Part shown: positions 1 to 7,138 of the stretch, in pieces | Position numbering within the stretch: the stretch's first letter is position 1 | How the letters are laid out: each line of letters begins with the position of its first letter | Origin: Heterotrichella gracilis | Taxonomy: Eukaryota > Sar > Xanthophyceae > Tribonematales > Xanthonemataceae | Direction of reading: 5' to 3' | Length of the DNA stretch: 64,000 nucleotides | Assembly: GCA_032358255.1 (NCBI GenBank) | Contig: JAULBX010000002.1 | Coordinates: forward strand, 830,459 to 894,458 | Notes under the pieces: model-generated | Told to the model about the DNA's origin: nothing | Databases searched by the model: none | Seen by the model: only the letters and a program-made list of their open reading frames with translations | Translations under genes and position numbers: made by a program

Positions 1-2174
1 TTCCTAATAAATATTTGGCTTTTCAATTAAACGGTAACGATCTTCAAACACAATTGCTTGCCGCGCCTCATGAAAAGGATGTTCGAATAAACCAAAGTAC
101 TTGTATAATTACTTTGCCATTGCCAAACGGAACTCTTCAAAAATTTAAAGTTGTTGAAAGTCCTATTATGGAAGATGGGCTGGCTGCACAGTTTCCGAAT
201 ATTAAAACATATAGTATAAAAGGCATTGACGATGCTTATGCAAATGGAAAATTAGACTGGACGCCTGAATTTGGTTTTCACGGTATGGTGCGTTCTATAA
301 ATGGTGATTATTTTATTGATCCGTATTGCTTACAAAATGTAAAAGATTACATTACTTATTACACAGCAGATTTTGTAAAAGACCCGTCACAAACTCTTCC
401 TGAAGTTGGTGTTCTTCCAAACAAAGATGAGAAAGCACAATCATCAACTTCACCTAAAAAAAAAGGCGAAAACGAAGCAACCATAAGTAGTGTGCCTCCA
501 GCAGTTTGTGTTGGCGCACAATTGAGAAAATACCGTTTAGCAGTTGCTTGTACGGGTGAGTATGCTGTGGCAGCAACAGGTTCTACTACACCAACCGTAG
601 CACAAACATTAGCGAAAATTGTTACCAGTGTTAACCGCGTTGACGGTGTTTATGAAACTGAAGTAGCGGTACGTTTAGTGCTTGTTGCTACAGAAACAAA
701 TGTTGTTTATACAACTGCAGCAACAGATCCTTTTAACGGAAATAACAATGCAAATACTTTGATTGGCGAAAGTCAAAGTGTAATTACAGCTAGCATTGGA
801 ACAGCAAATTTTGATATCGGCCACACATTTAGTACCGGTGGTGGTGGATTAGCGGGCCTTGGTGTTGTTTGTAACAACGGGCAAAAAGCAAGCGGTATTA
901 CAGGAAGTCCTAGTCCTGTTGGCGATCCATATGACATTGATTACGTAGCTCATGAAATGGGTCATCAGTTTGCTGGTAATCATACATTTAATTCAACAGT
1001 TGGTAGCTGCGGTGGCGGAAACAGAAATGCTTCAACAGCCGTTGAACCCGGCAGCGGTATTACAATTATGGCATATGCAGGTATTTGTGGTTCTCAAGAT
1101 CTTGCACCAAATAGCATCGCTTATTTTCATGCGATCAGTTATGACGAGATCGTAAATTTTACAAATGGTGGTAGCGGTAACTCTTGTCCTGTAACAACCA
1201 CAACCGGTAATCAACCTCCGGTTGTTACAGGTTCGGGCAATTATGTTGTGCCAAAATCAACTCCTTTTATTTTAACAGGCAGTGCTTTAGATCCTGATGG
1301 CGATGTTTTAACTTATTCGTGGGAAGAAACAGACCTTGGTGTTTCAGGTAATTGGAATTCCGGTAACAAGAATTTCTTTATGTCTTACACGCCTACTCCA
1401 ACACCATCGCGTATGTTCCCAAAACAAAGTGTTGTATTAAGTGGAAATTATACAGGTACAAAAGGCGAATACGTTCCTGCAACACAACAAACCCTGCAAT
1501 TCAGATTAACCGCCCGCGATAACAAAATGGGCGGCGGTGGCGTTTGTTATGCTATTAATAACGTAACTGTTTCCGGTACTGCTGGTCCTTTAACTGTAAC
1601 TTATCCTGATGCCGCGGCAATTGTATGGGGCGTTGGTACACCTCAAACAATCACATGGGCTGTAAACGGAACCAATGCTGCCCCTGTTTCTTGTGATTCT
1701 GTGAGAGTCTTAATTTCATATAATGGTGGAACAACTTATAGTACTTTAATAGGCTCAACTCCAAATGATGGTACAGAATTAATTACTGCACCAACATTAA
1801 CTGCAACAATTGCTACTTGTAGAATTAAAGTTGAATCAAAAGGAAATATTTTTTATGATGTAAGTAATAATAATTTTACTATTTCAATTAACGTTGGTTT
1901 AAGTTCGTTATCAAAATCTAATCCAATTGGTTTATCAGTTTGGCCTAACCCTTTTAGTGGTCAGGTAAATTTTGCTGTTGGAAACTTACAAGCAGAAAGT
2001 TTAACCGAAGTTAAAGTTATAGATGTTTTAGGAAAAGTAATTTTACAAAAAAACTATGCTAATAAAACAGAGCTTAACGAAACGCTTGATCTTTCAAGTT
2101 TAAGTACGGGTGTTTATTTTATTAATGTAACTAATAACAACAAGACTGCCTTTTACAGAGTTGTAAAAAATTAA
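1..2174 (+). CDS. Secreted zinc metalloprotease (reprolysin-like) with T9SS sorting domain, 5' end cut by the window
   Basis: This is a secreted metallopeptidase, presumably exported by T9SS. The frame is open to the window edge (codons start at base 3) and there is no signal peptide, so the true start lies outside; the TTG at 15 is only the first possible codon inside. The zinc site HEMGHQFAGNH (HExxHxxGxxH, from base 951) is followed by a Met-turn-like ITIMAYAGICG, the metzincin arrangement. A beta-rich region follows, then a C-terminal domain from about base 1920 with WPNPF, a VIDVLGKVI-like strand, LSTGVYFINV and a final RVVKN, which is the class A T9SS sorting signal. The gene ends at a hairpin terminator shared with convergent folE. 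The family is clear; the substrate is unknown. Confidence 0.9.
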   Translation, partial: PNKYLAFQLNGNDLQTQLLAAPHEKDVRINQSTCIITLPLPNGTLQKFKVVESPIMEDGLAAQFPNIKTYSIKGIDDAYANGKLDWTPEFGFHGMVRSINGDYFIDPYCLQNVKDYITYYTADFVKDPSQTLPEVGVLPNKDEKAQSSTSPKKKGENEATISSVPPAVCVGAQLRKYRLAVACTGEYAVAATGSTTPTVAQTLAKIVTSVNRVDGVYETEVAVRLVLVATETNVVYTTAATDPFNGNNNANTLIGESQSVITASIGTANFDIGHTFSTGGGGLAGLGVVCNNGQKASGITGSPSPVGDPYDIDYVAHEMGHQFAGNHTFNSTVGSCGGGNRNASTAVEPGSGITIMAYAGICGSQDLAPNSIAYFHAISYDEIVNFTNGGSGNSCPVTTTTGNQPPVVTGSGNYVVPKSTPFILTGSALDPDGDVLTYSWEETDLGVSGNWNSGNKNFFMSYTPTPTPSRMFPKQSVVLSGNYTGTKGEYVPATQQTLQFRLTARDNKMGGGGVCYAINNVTVSGTAGPLTVTYPDAAAIVWGVGTPQTITWAVNGTNAAPVSCDSVRVLISYNGGTTYSTLIGSTPNDGTELITAPTLTATIATCRIKVESKGNIFYDVSNNNFTISINVGLSSLSKSNPIGLSVWPNPFSGQVNFAVGNLQAESLTEVKVIDVLGKVILQKNYANKTELNETLDLSSLSTGVYFINVTNNNKTAFYRVVKN

Positions 2175-2193
2175 TTTTTAACTACTGAATAAC

Positions 2194-2226
2194 AAAAAAG
2201 GCTGCTTATAACAAGCAGCCTTTTTT
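2194..2226. terminator. Bidirectional hairpin terminator
   Basis: An 8-bp stem (GGCTGCTT at 2200-2207, AAGCAGCC at 2213-2220) with a 5-base loop is flanked by A6 and T6. It lies between two convergent genes, so it can stop transcription from both sides. Confidence 0.85.
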
Positions 2227-2246
2227 GTTTAATTAAGTTTTCTTAA

Positions 2247-2966
2247 TCAATACTGCGTTTTCATTTCAATATATTTCATGAATTCTTGTTTAGTAGTTTC
2301 GTTCGCAAATTTTCCGCCGTAAAAAGAAGTTACGGTGGCTGAATTTGCATCCTGAACACCTCTTGAAGAAACACATAAATGTTTAGCATCAATTAAAATA
2401 GCCACATCTTCTGTTTTTAAAACAGTTTGCAATTCTTTGGCTATTTGAATAGTTAAACGCTCTTGTACTTGCGGACGTTTCGCAAAATACTGAACAATGC
2501 GATTTAATTTTGACAGGCCAATTACTTTTCCGTTTGAAATATAAGCTACATGTGCTTTTCCAAAAATAGGCACAAAATGATGTTCGCAATTACTATAAAA
2601 AGTTATATCCTTTTCAACCAGCATTTGATTGTATTGGTATTTATTATCAAATAATTTTGCCGCAGGCTTATTAGCGGGATCCAATCCACTAAAAATTTCA
2701 TTCACGTACATTTTTGCAACACGATTCGGCGTACCTTTTAAACTATCATCATTCAAGTCCAGGCCAAGCGTTTCCATAATTTCTTTAAAATGAAACTCGA
2801 TCTTTTTTACTTTCTCATCGTTGCTAATATCAAATGCGTTTTTTTTCATAGGTGTTTCACTACTTGTACTCACATGCTCGTTCCCGATCTCATCAGCACT
2901 TAATTCACTTAACGATACGTTGTTTTCTTTAAGCAGGGTATTCAACATAATTTCTTTCTGTTTCAT
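2247..2966 (-). CDS. folE: GTP cyclohydrolase I (type IA)
   Basis: It converts GTP to 7,8-dihydroneopterin triphosphate in the cytoplasm, the first step to folate, biopterin or queuosine-type products. Zinc ligands of the family are visible as Cys127 and His130 in YSNCEHHF and Cys198 in AKHLCVSSRG; the LSKLNRIV and RPQVQERL segments are also typical. The first 50 residues are a non-conserved extension. The 5' end overlaps the upstream PTPS gene by 38 bases with the ATG at 2966; a second in-frame ATG at 2948 would shorten the overlap to 20, so the exact start is open. The overlap implies one transcript and translational coupling with the PTPS homologue. Confidence 0.93.
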   Translation of the reverse strand: MKQKEIMLNTLLKENNVSLSELSADEIGNEHVSTSSETPMKKNAFDISNDEKVKKIEFHFKEIMETLGLDLNDDSLKGTPNRVAKMYVNEIFSGLDPANKPAAKLFDNKYQYNQMLVEKDITFYSNCEHHFVPIFGKAHVAYISNGKVIGLSKLNRIVQYFAKRPQVQERLTIQIAKELQTVLKTEDVAILIDAKHLCVSSRGVQDANSATVTSFYGGKFANETTKQEFMKYIEMKTQY

Positions 2967-3342
2967 ATAACACTATTTTTAGTTCATATTTTTTTTCGAG
3001 TTTTGGTCGCAAAATATTGTAAATAACTATTGCAATATTTTCTGCCGTTGGATTTAGATCTTTAAATTCAACCGTATCTAAATTTAAATTCTTGTGATCA
3101 AATTTTTCTATAACATGCTCTTTAATAAGATCGCTTAAAACTTTTAGATCAATAACATATCCTGTTATTGGATCAGCCTCACCAATTACTTTTACAATTA
3201 ATTCGTAATTATGTCCGTGATAGTTCGCATAATTGCATTTACCAAAAAGCAAAGCATTTTCAGCGTCAGTTAATGCGGGACTATGAAGTCTGTGAGCAGC
3301 ATTAAAATGCTCTTTTCTATAAACAGCAATTTTCTGTTCCAT
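2929..3342 (-). CDS. 6-pyruvoyl-tetrahydropterin synthase / QueD family, copy 1
   Basis: The 137-residue T-fold enzyme acts on dihydroneopterin triphosphate, the FolE product. Zinc ligands are His17 (HFNAAH) and His42/His44 (HGHNYEL); the catalytic Cys36 lies in FGKCNYANYHGH. FDHKNLNLD, PTAEN and YETERN complete the active site. The FGKC-to-HGHNY spacing is that of animal-type 6-pyruvoyl-tetrahydropterin synthase more than E. coli QueD, so the product could be a biopterin intermediate or 6-carboxytetrahydropterin, and sequence alone does not settle it. It lies immediately upstream of folE and overlaps it. A paralogue lies about 160 bases upstream in the same orientation. The name queD is not assigned because of this uncertainty. 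Confidence 0.88.
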   Translation of the reverse strand: MEQKIAVYRKEHFNAAHRLHSPALTDAENALLFGKCNYANYHGHNYELIVKVIGEADPITGYVIDLKVLSDLIKEHVIEKFDHKNLNLDTVEFKDLNPTAENIAIVIYNILRPKLEKKYELKIVLYETERNYVEYPA

Positions 3343-3501
3343 GTTTCTTTCTTAAATCAGAAATAGGTGGTTAGGCTATACTAATTAGTTTTTATAAACG
3401 GTGTGTAAGAAGTTTGCTTACAAAGAGTCTATAAATTTGATACACAATTTTACAAAATTGTTTCCGAGAATAAAGTTAAGAATTACTTTTAGAAAAAAAA
3501 G

Positions 3502-3912
3502 CTATTCGCCGAAGTATTCTACGCAGATACGCGGCGTTTCATATAATTTAACACAGTGTAAATCAACACCTTTGGGCAAATGTGGCACTATTTGCTTCCA
3601 AATACCAATAGCCAGGTTTTCCGTGCTGGCAAGCACGCCGGACATAAAATCCACATCCAAATTAAGGTTCCTGTGGTCCAGTTTCTCGCAAACCTGTTCT
3701 TGCAAAATCTTACTTAAAACCTTGGCGTCCATCAAAAAACCGGTATTAGGATCAATATTCCCTTTGATTGTAACTATTAATTCGTAGTTATGGCCATGCC
3801 AGTTAGCGTTGGCGCATTTTCCAAAAACCTCAACGTTTTTTTCCTCGCTCCATGAAGGATTATACAATTTATGAGCAGCGTTAAAATGTTCGTGGCGGGT
3901 AAGATAAATCAT
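3502..3912 (-). CDS. 6-pyruvoyl-tetrahydropterin synthase / QueD family, copy 2
   Basis: This second T-fold PTPS/QueD homologue (136 residues) has all active-site residues: His14 (HFNAAH), Cys33 (FGKCANANWHGH), His39 and His41, LDHRNLNLD, STEN and YETPR. It is clearly related to copy 1 (shared HFNAAH, GKC.NAN.HGHNYELIV and LDHRNLNLD blocks) but diverged, so this is an old tandem duplication rather than a fresh copy. A TAGATTTG promoter box ends four bases before the ATG, so it probably has its own leaderless transcript, which may also read into copy 1 and folE. The two copies may serve different products (queuosine versus tetrahydropterin); this is inference. Confidence 0.88.
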   Translation of the reverse strand: MIYLTRHEHFNAAHKLYNPSWSEEKNVEVFGKCANANWHGHNYELIVTIKGNIDPNTGFLMDAKVLSKILQEQVCEKLDHRNLNLDVDFMSGVLASTENLAIGIWKQIVPHLPKGVDLHCVKLYETPRICVEYFGE

Positions 3913-3916
3913 AACA

Positions 3917-3924
3917 CAAATCTA
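3917..3924 (-). promoter_or_regulatory. TAnnTTTG promoter box for PTPS copy 2
   Basis: Minus-strand TAGATTTG matches the Bacteroidota -7 consensus exactly and ends 4 bases before the ATG at 3912, predicting a leaderless message. Confidence 0.6.
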
Positions 3925-4014
3925 CATATTTAAATTATTTTAATAAGTCTTTAACATGCAAAAACTGAGAAAAATCATTTTGTTATTGTAGTTCCGATTA
4001 GTATAATTAATCCT

Positions 4015-4022
4015 TAATTTTG
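4015..4022 (+). promoter_or_regulatory. TAnnTTTG promoter box for mqnB
   Basis: TAATTTTG matches the consensus and ends 3 bases before the ATG at 4026. It overlaps a possible TTG start at 4020, which is therefore unlikely to be used. Confidence 0.6.
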
Positions 4023-4025
4023 AGT

Positions 4026-4688
4026 ATGCCCAAGTTTTTAATAGTTGCAGCTACAAAACAAGAGATCCAACCACTTTTAACTCATTTTAATATCGTCGTG
4101 ACTTCCGACGATGGATTATTTACAAGTGATAGCGAGCAGAATATTTCTATTTTAATAACTGGCGTTGGTATGGTTAATACGGCCTATCAAATGGGCAGAC
4201 ATTCGCATACTATTTTTGATCATATTATTAATGTTGGTGTTTGCGGCGCGTTTGACCGCGATCTAAAACTTGGTGAAGTTGTGATTGTCGTAGAAGATAC
4301 TATTAGCGAGATGGGCGCTGAAGACGATAATCTGTTTATTAAATATACCGACATGAATTTAGGAGGAACAAATGTTTACAAGCAACACATCCGTTTCCAA
4401 AACCCGTCGATGGATCTTCTAAAAAAAGTTAATTCCATTACCGTTAATAAAGTGCATGGTAATGAAAATAGTATTAAAAACGTATCGTCGCTTTTTGAGG
4501 CACATGTGGAAAGCATGGAAGGTGCTGCTTTTTTCAGGGGTTGTGCCGGTTTATCAGAAAATTATTACCAGCTACGAGCTGTTTCAAATTACGTAGAAAA
4601 GCGTGATAAAAGTAAGTGGAATATGCCTTTGGCCATAAACAATTTGAATAGTTTTGTTGTTAACCTTATTACAGAACTCAGCAAATGA
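4026..4688 (+). CDS. mqnB: Futalosine hydrolase
   Basis: It hydrolyses futalosine to dehypoxanthinyl futalosine and hypoxanthine in the futalosine route to menaquinone. The 220-residue protein has the nucleoside-phosphorylase-like fold signs: start PKFLIVAATKQEIQPL, ITGVGMVNTAY, NVGVCGAF and the nucleoside-binding VESMEGAAFF near residue 165. The ATG at 4026 was chosen over an upstream TTG because a promoter box covers the TTG. Its stop overlaps the start of mqnD (ATGA at 4685-4688), so the two are translationally coupled. The closest alternative is an MTA/SAH nucleosidase, but adjacency to mqnD argues for MqnB. Confidence 0.9.
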   Translation: MPKFLIVAATKQEIQPLLTHFNIVVTSDDGLFTSDSEQNISILITGVGMVNTAYQMGRHSHTIFDHIINVGVCGAFDRDLKLGEVVIVVEDTISEMGAEDDNLFIKYTDMNLGGTNVYKQHIRFQNPSMDLLKKVNSITVNKVHGNENSIKNVSSLFEAHVESMEGAAFFRGCAGLSENYYQLRAVSNYVEKRDKSKWNMPLAINNLNSFVVNLITELSK

Positions 4689-5512
4689 AACTCACGATAG
4701 GATATTCACCTTGCCCAAACGACTGTTTCATTTTTGATGCACTCATTCATAATAAAATTGATACCGAGGGTTTGCAATTTGAAGTACGCTTAGAAGATGT
4801 TGAATCTCTAAATCAAAAAGCGCTACATGGTTATTTAGATATCACAAAATTAAGTTATCACGCTTATGCTTATGCATTAGAACATTATATTTTATTACGT
4901 TCCGGCAGCGCTCTGGGTTTTAATTGCGGGCCGCTATTGGTGCATTCTACAAAATTTAAGCTCGATCTCGAAAATATGAAAGTGGCAATTCCCGGTAAAT
5001 TAACCACTGCCAATTTATTATTGTCTATTGCCTTTCCAGATCTTAAAGATAAAAAAGAATATGTTTTTAATGAAATAGAAAATGCTGTTTTAAGCGGCGA
5101 AGTAGATGCGGGTTTGATCATACACGAAAACAGATTTACCTACCAGGAAAAAGGGCTTGAAAAAATATTAGACCTTGGCGAATATTGGGACTCTATGATC
5201 CACGCTCCTATTCCACTTGGCGGCATTGTTATAAAAAGAAATTTAGATGCCGAGCTTCAGCAAAAAGTAAACCGGTTGATTAAAAAAAGCGTAGAGTTTG
5301 CTTTTGCGAATCCCGAAAGCTGCATGGATTACGTAAGAGCGCATGCTCAGGAAATGAGCGAAGAGGTCATGAAAAAACACATTGCACTTTACGTAAACGA
5401 TTTTTCTATCGATCTTGGTGAAACGGGCATTAATGCCGTTAAATTATTATTTGACAAAGCCAAGGAGCTTCATTTATTTAAATACAACAACGAGAAACTG
5501 GTAATTGATTAA
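4685..5512 (+). CDS. mqnD: 1,4-dihydroxy-6-naphthoate synthase
   Basis: It makes 1,4-dihydroxy-6-naphthoate from cyclic dehypoxanthinyl futalosine, a late step of the futalosine menaquinone pathway. The 275-residue protein has the periplasmic-binding-protein-like fold of MqnA/MqnD; family marks are GYSPCPNDCFIFDALI at residues 6-21, ITKLSYHAYAYAL, GPLLV and a conserved GLIIHENRFTYQ segment. mqnA, mqnC and mqnE are not in the window. The gene overlaps mqnB by four bases and ends at a hairpin terminator. Confidence 0.93.
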   Translation: MKLTIGYSPCPNDCFIFDALIHNKIDTEGLQFEVRLEDVESLNQKALHGYLDITKLSYHAYAYALEHYILLRSGSALGFNCGPLLVHSTKFKLDLENMKVAIPGKLTTANLLLSIAFPDLKDKKEYVFNEIENAVLSGEVDAGLIIHENRFTYQEKGLEKILDLGEYWDSMIHAPIPLGGIVIKRNLDAELQQKVNRLIKKSVEFAFANPESCMDYVRAHAQEMSEEVMKKHIALYVNDFSIDLGETGINAVKLLFDKAKELHLFKYNNEKLVID

Positions 5513-5540
5513 AAAGCCGCAAGCATAAACCTGCGGCTTT
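5513..5540. terminator. Hairpin terminator after mqnD
   Basis: Stem AAAGCCGCA (5513-5521) pairs with TGCGGCTTT (5532-5540) around a 10-base loop and is followed by a T-rich stretch. It sits between convergent genes, so it may act both ways. Confidence 0.8.
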
Positions 5541-5545
5541 TATTT

Positions 5546-6049
5546 TTATTTCTTCACGTTTTCTTTCATCTTTACGTACAAATATTCGCAGGCGTTATCA
5601 CCGCAACGGGTAATTTGCATTTTACCACTTGTAATAGCCACCCTTATTTTATGCATGGTAACGGCTTTTCCATCCAACACCACCACAACTTCCTTCATTA
5701 CCCTTTTTGCGGTAAAAGTTTTTAACTTCTCTGTTGAATTTGGCGCAAGAGATATCGACAGTAATTTTTTAGATTCTGTTTGTTGTTCGGTAATTGGTAA
5801 ACTATCCAATTCCAATGGAACATATTCGCTTGTGTCAATAACAACTTTTGAAATATCATCGGGATTAAACAGTGAATCAAAGTTTATTACTATTTGTCCG
5901 ACATTTAAAGTGTTAAAGTTTGTAGAATCATTTCCCAATTTTACGACTTCATAAAACCCGTCGTTAATAAAAAGAGGTTTTGGATTTGGTGCTTCTGAGC
6001 AACGGCTGTGCATAAAAATGACAGCTAAAATTAAAATTAGTTTTTTCAT
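5546..6049 (-). CDS. Putative lipoprotein with SecD P1-head-like domain
   Basis: This is a 167-residue exported protein of unknown function. The N-terminus is a short signal peptide ending in HSRC, which is a poor but possible lipobox with Cys17. The last 75 residues (LKTFTAKRVMKEVVVVLDG, then AITSGKMQI) resemble the head subdomain of the periplasmic P1 domain in SecD/SecDF, where a similar phrase of the type VVLDGKV-SAP-I-GG occurs. The protein has no membrane helices beyond the signal, so it would be a stand-alone P1-like domain. The link to protein export is inference. It stands alone on the minus strand between mqnD and another small gene. Confidence 0.7.
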   Translation of the reverse strand: MKKLILILAVIFMHSRCSEAPNPKPLFINDGFYEVVKLGNDSTNFNTLNVGQIVINFDSLFNPDDISKVVIDTSEYVPLELDSLPITEQQTESKKLLSISLAPNSTEKLKTFTAKRVMKEVVVVLDGKAVTMHKIRVAITSGKMQITRCGDNACEYLYVKMKENVKK

Positions 6050-6116
6050 TATAATACGTTTTAAATTAATAGATAATTGATCTCCGGAACGGAGATTTTT
6101 AATAATAAGAAAGTTG

Positions 6117-6497
6117 CTAAGCTAAAGGCGGAAGTTCGTCGCTATTGAAAGAGAAATACAAATAATAAAGCTTTGCCAGGTTTGGTGGCTTTATATTTGA
6201 AGTATTTTTTATTTGGGCAATAAATTTTTTGTTTTCTTTTTTTGAATTAAGATCCACAAAATTAATTTGCAGATCATTTGAAGGTTTGGTTTGTTTATTA
6301 AAAGTAAGATTTAAATTGATGTTTGCAGAAACGATTGCCTTTGCTTCCTTTGCCAGGGAACTGGTGTTTGACTTTTGTTTTTCTGTTTTTTTAGAAAGAC
6401 CAAATGACTTGTTCGAAAAAGAAAAAAGTAGAATTAAAAAAGAGAGTAATAAAACAATCTCTTTTAAACTCGTTGTATTTCTTTTTTGAAGTTTCAC
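6117..6497 (-). CDS. Hypothetical secreted or membrane-anchored protein
   Basis: I do not recognise this family. The protein is about 126 residues from the GTG at 6497, with a hydrophobic segment at residues 11-28 (EIVLLLSFLILLFSF) then a Ser/Lys/Asn-rich tail. The frame stays open upstream to 6554, but a TATATTTG promoter box ends four bases before this GTG and lies inside the longer reading, so the short form is preferred. Low complexity and a biased composition leave some doubt that it is a real gene. Confidence 0.5.
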   Translation of the reverse strand: MKLQKRNTTSLKEIVLLLSFLILLFSFSNKSFGLSKKTEKQKSNTSSLAKEAKAIVSANINLNLTFNKQTKPSNDLQINFVDLNSKKENKKFIAQIKNTSNIKPPNLAKLYYLYFSFNSDELPPLA

Positions 6498-6501
6498 GTA
6501 A

Positions 6502-6509
6502 CAAATATA
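6502..6509 (-). promoter_or_regulatory. TAnnTTTG promoter box for the small secreted protein
   Basis: Minus-strand TATATTTG ends 4 bases upstream of the GTG at 6497. It supports both expression and this choice of start. Confidence 0.5.
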
Positions 6510-6537
6510 GATATTTTTGGAATTCCTTTGTCTTTTT

Positions 6538-6625
6538 AACCACAAAGTAAACAAAGTTATTTTTCACAAAGAACGCTAAGAAAAATGCTTTGCGAGCATG
6601 GCGCCTTCTTTGTACGCTTAGTAGT
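6538..6625. repeat. Degenerate CACAAAG-type intergenic repeat with small hairpin
   Basis: The spacer contains several spaced copies of CACAAAG/ACAAAG and of CGCTAAG/CGCTTAG, in opposite senses at the two ends, a look common to interspersed Bacteroidota intergenic repeats. A 5-bp hairpin (ATGCT 6585-6589, AGCAT 6595-6599) followed on the minus strand by a T run could be a weak terminator for the dihydrofolate reductase gene. A shorter relative (ACTACAAAGACGCCAATGG) lies at about 19594-19612. Confidence 0.4.
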
Positions 6626-6632
6626 TAAATAT

Positions 6633-7118
6633 TTACTTGATTCTCTCCCACTTCTGAAATCTGAAATCATACTTGTTCTTTTCGTCAGATCTATGTGGTT
6701 CTTCCCAAACTAATTTAAATTCATTTTTATTTATTTCCGGAAAAAAAGTATCGGCTTCAAATTTATGATCAATAACCGTTCTGTAAATTTCATTAACATA
6801 GTCCATCGAAACTTTAAATATCTCGGCGCCACCGGTTATAAAAACTTTATCCTCAGTCAAATATTTTAAAGCGCCCTCCACCGAATGAAAGATCTCTGCG
6901 CCATCTACTTTGTAATCACCACTTCGCGTAATAATAACATTTTTTCTTCCCGGCAATAAACGTCCAATGCTTTCATAGGTCTTGCGGCCCATAATAACAG
7001 GACAACCCATGGTAGTGGCCTTAAAAAACTTAAGATCGGCGGGTAAATGACATAGCAATTGGTTGTCTTTACCGATGCCGTTATTTAAATCTGTTACAAC
7101 TATAGCTGCTATTATCAT
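6633..7118 (-). CDS. folA: Dihydrofolate reductase
   Basis: It reduces dihydrofolate to tetrahydrofolate with NADPH. At 161 residues it has the normal length, with the family blocks in order: IIAAIVVTDLNNGIGKDNQL at the N-terminus, LPADLKFFK with the substrate-binding acid, VIMGRKTYESIG, LPGRKNVIITR and the NADPH-binding VFITGGAEIF. No thymidylate synthase lies next to it, unlike many bacteria. It is divergent from the glycosyltransferase gene; a TAAGTTTA box (one mismatch) ends two bases before the ATG and overlaps the opposing promoter. Confidence 0.95.
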   Translation of the reverse strand: MIIAAIVVTDLNNGIGKDNQLLCHLPADLKFFKATTMGCPVIMGRKTYESIGRLLPGRKNVIITRSGDYKVDGAEIFHSVEGALKYLTEDKVFITGGAEIFKVSMDYVNEIYRTVIDHKFEADTFFPEINKNEFKLVWEEPHRSDEKNKYDFRFQKWERIK

Positions 7119-7120
7119 AA

Positions 7121-7134
7121 TAAACTTATTTTTG
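7121..7134. promoter_or_regulatory. Divergent overlapping promoter boxes (folA / glycosyltransferase)
   Basis: Plus-strand TATTTTTG (7127-7134) ends 4 bases before the GTG at 7139. Minus-strand TAAGTTTA (7121-7128, last base off consensus) ends 2 bases before the folA ATG. The boxes overlap by two bases, so the two polymerases should exclude each other. Confidence 0.5.
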
Positions 7135-7138
7135 TAAA

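Noticed and set aside
3401-3787. 128-codon plus-strand frame across PTPS copy 2
   Set aside because: Antisense shadow of a gene with complete catalytic motifs; no promoter and no recognisable product.
6117-6554. Longer reading of the small secreted protein from 6554
   Set aside because: A consensus promoter box sits inside it, four bases before a GTG that gives a cleaner signal-like N-terminus.
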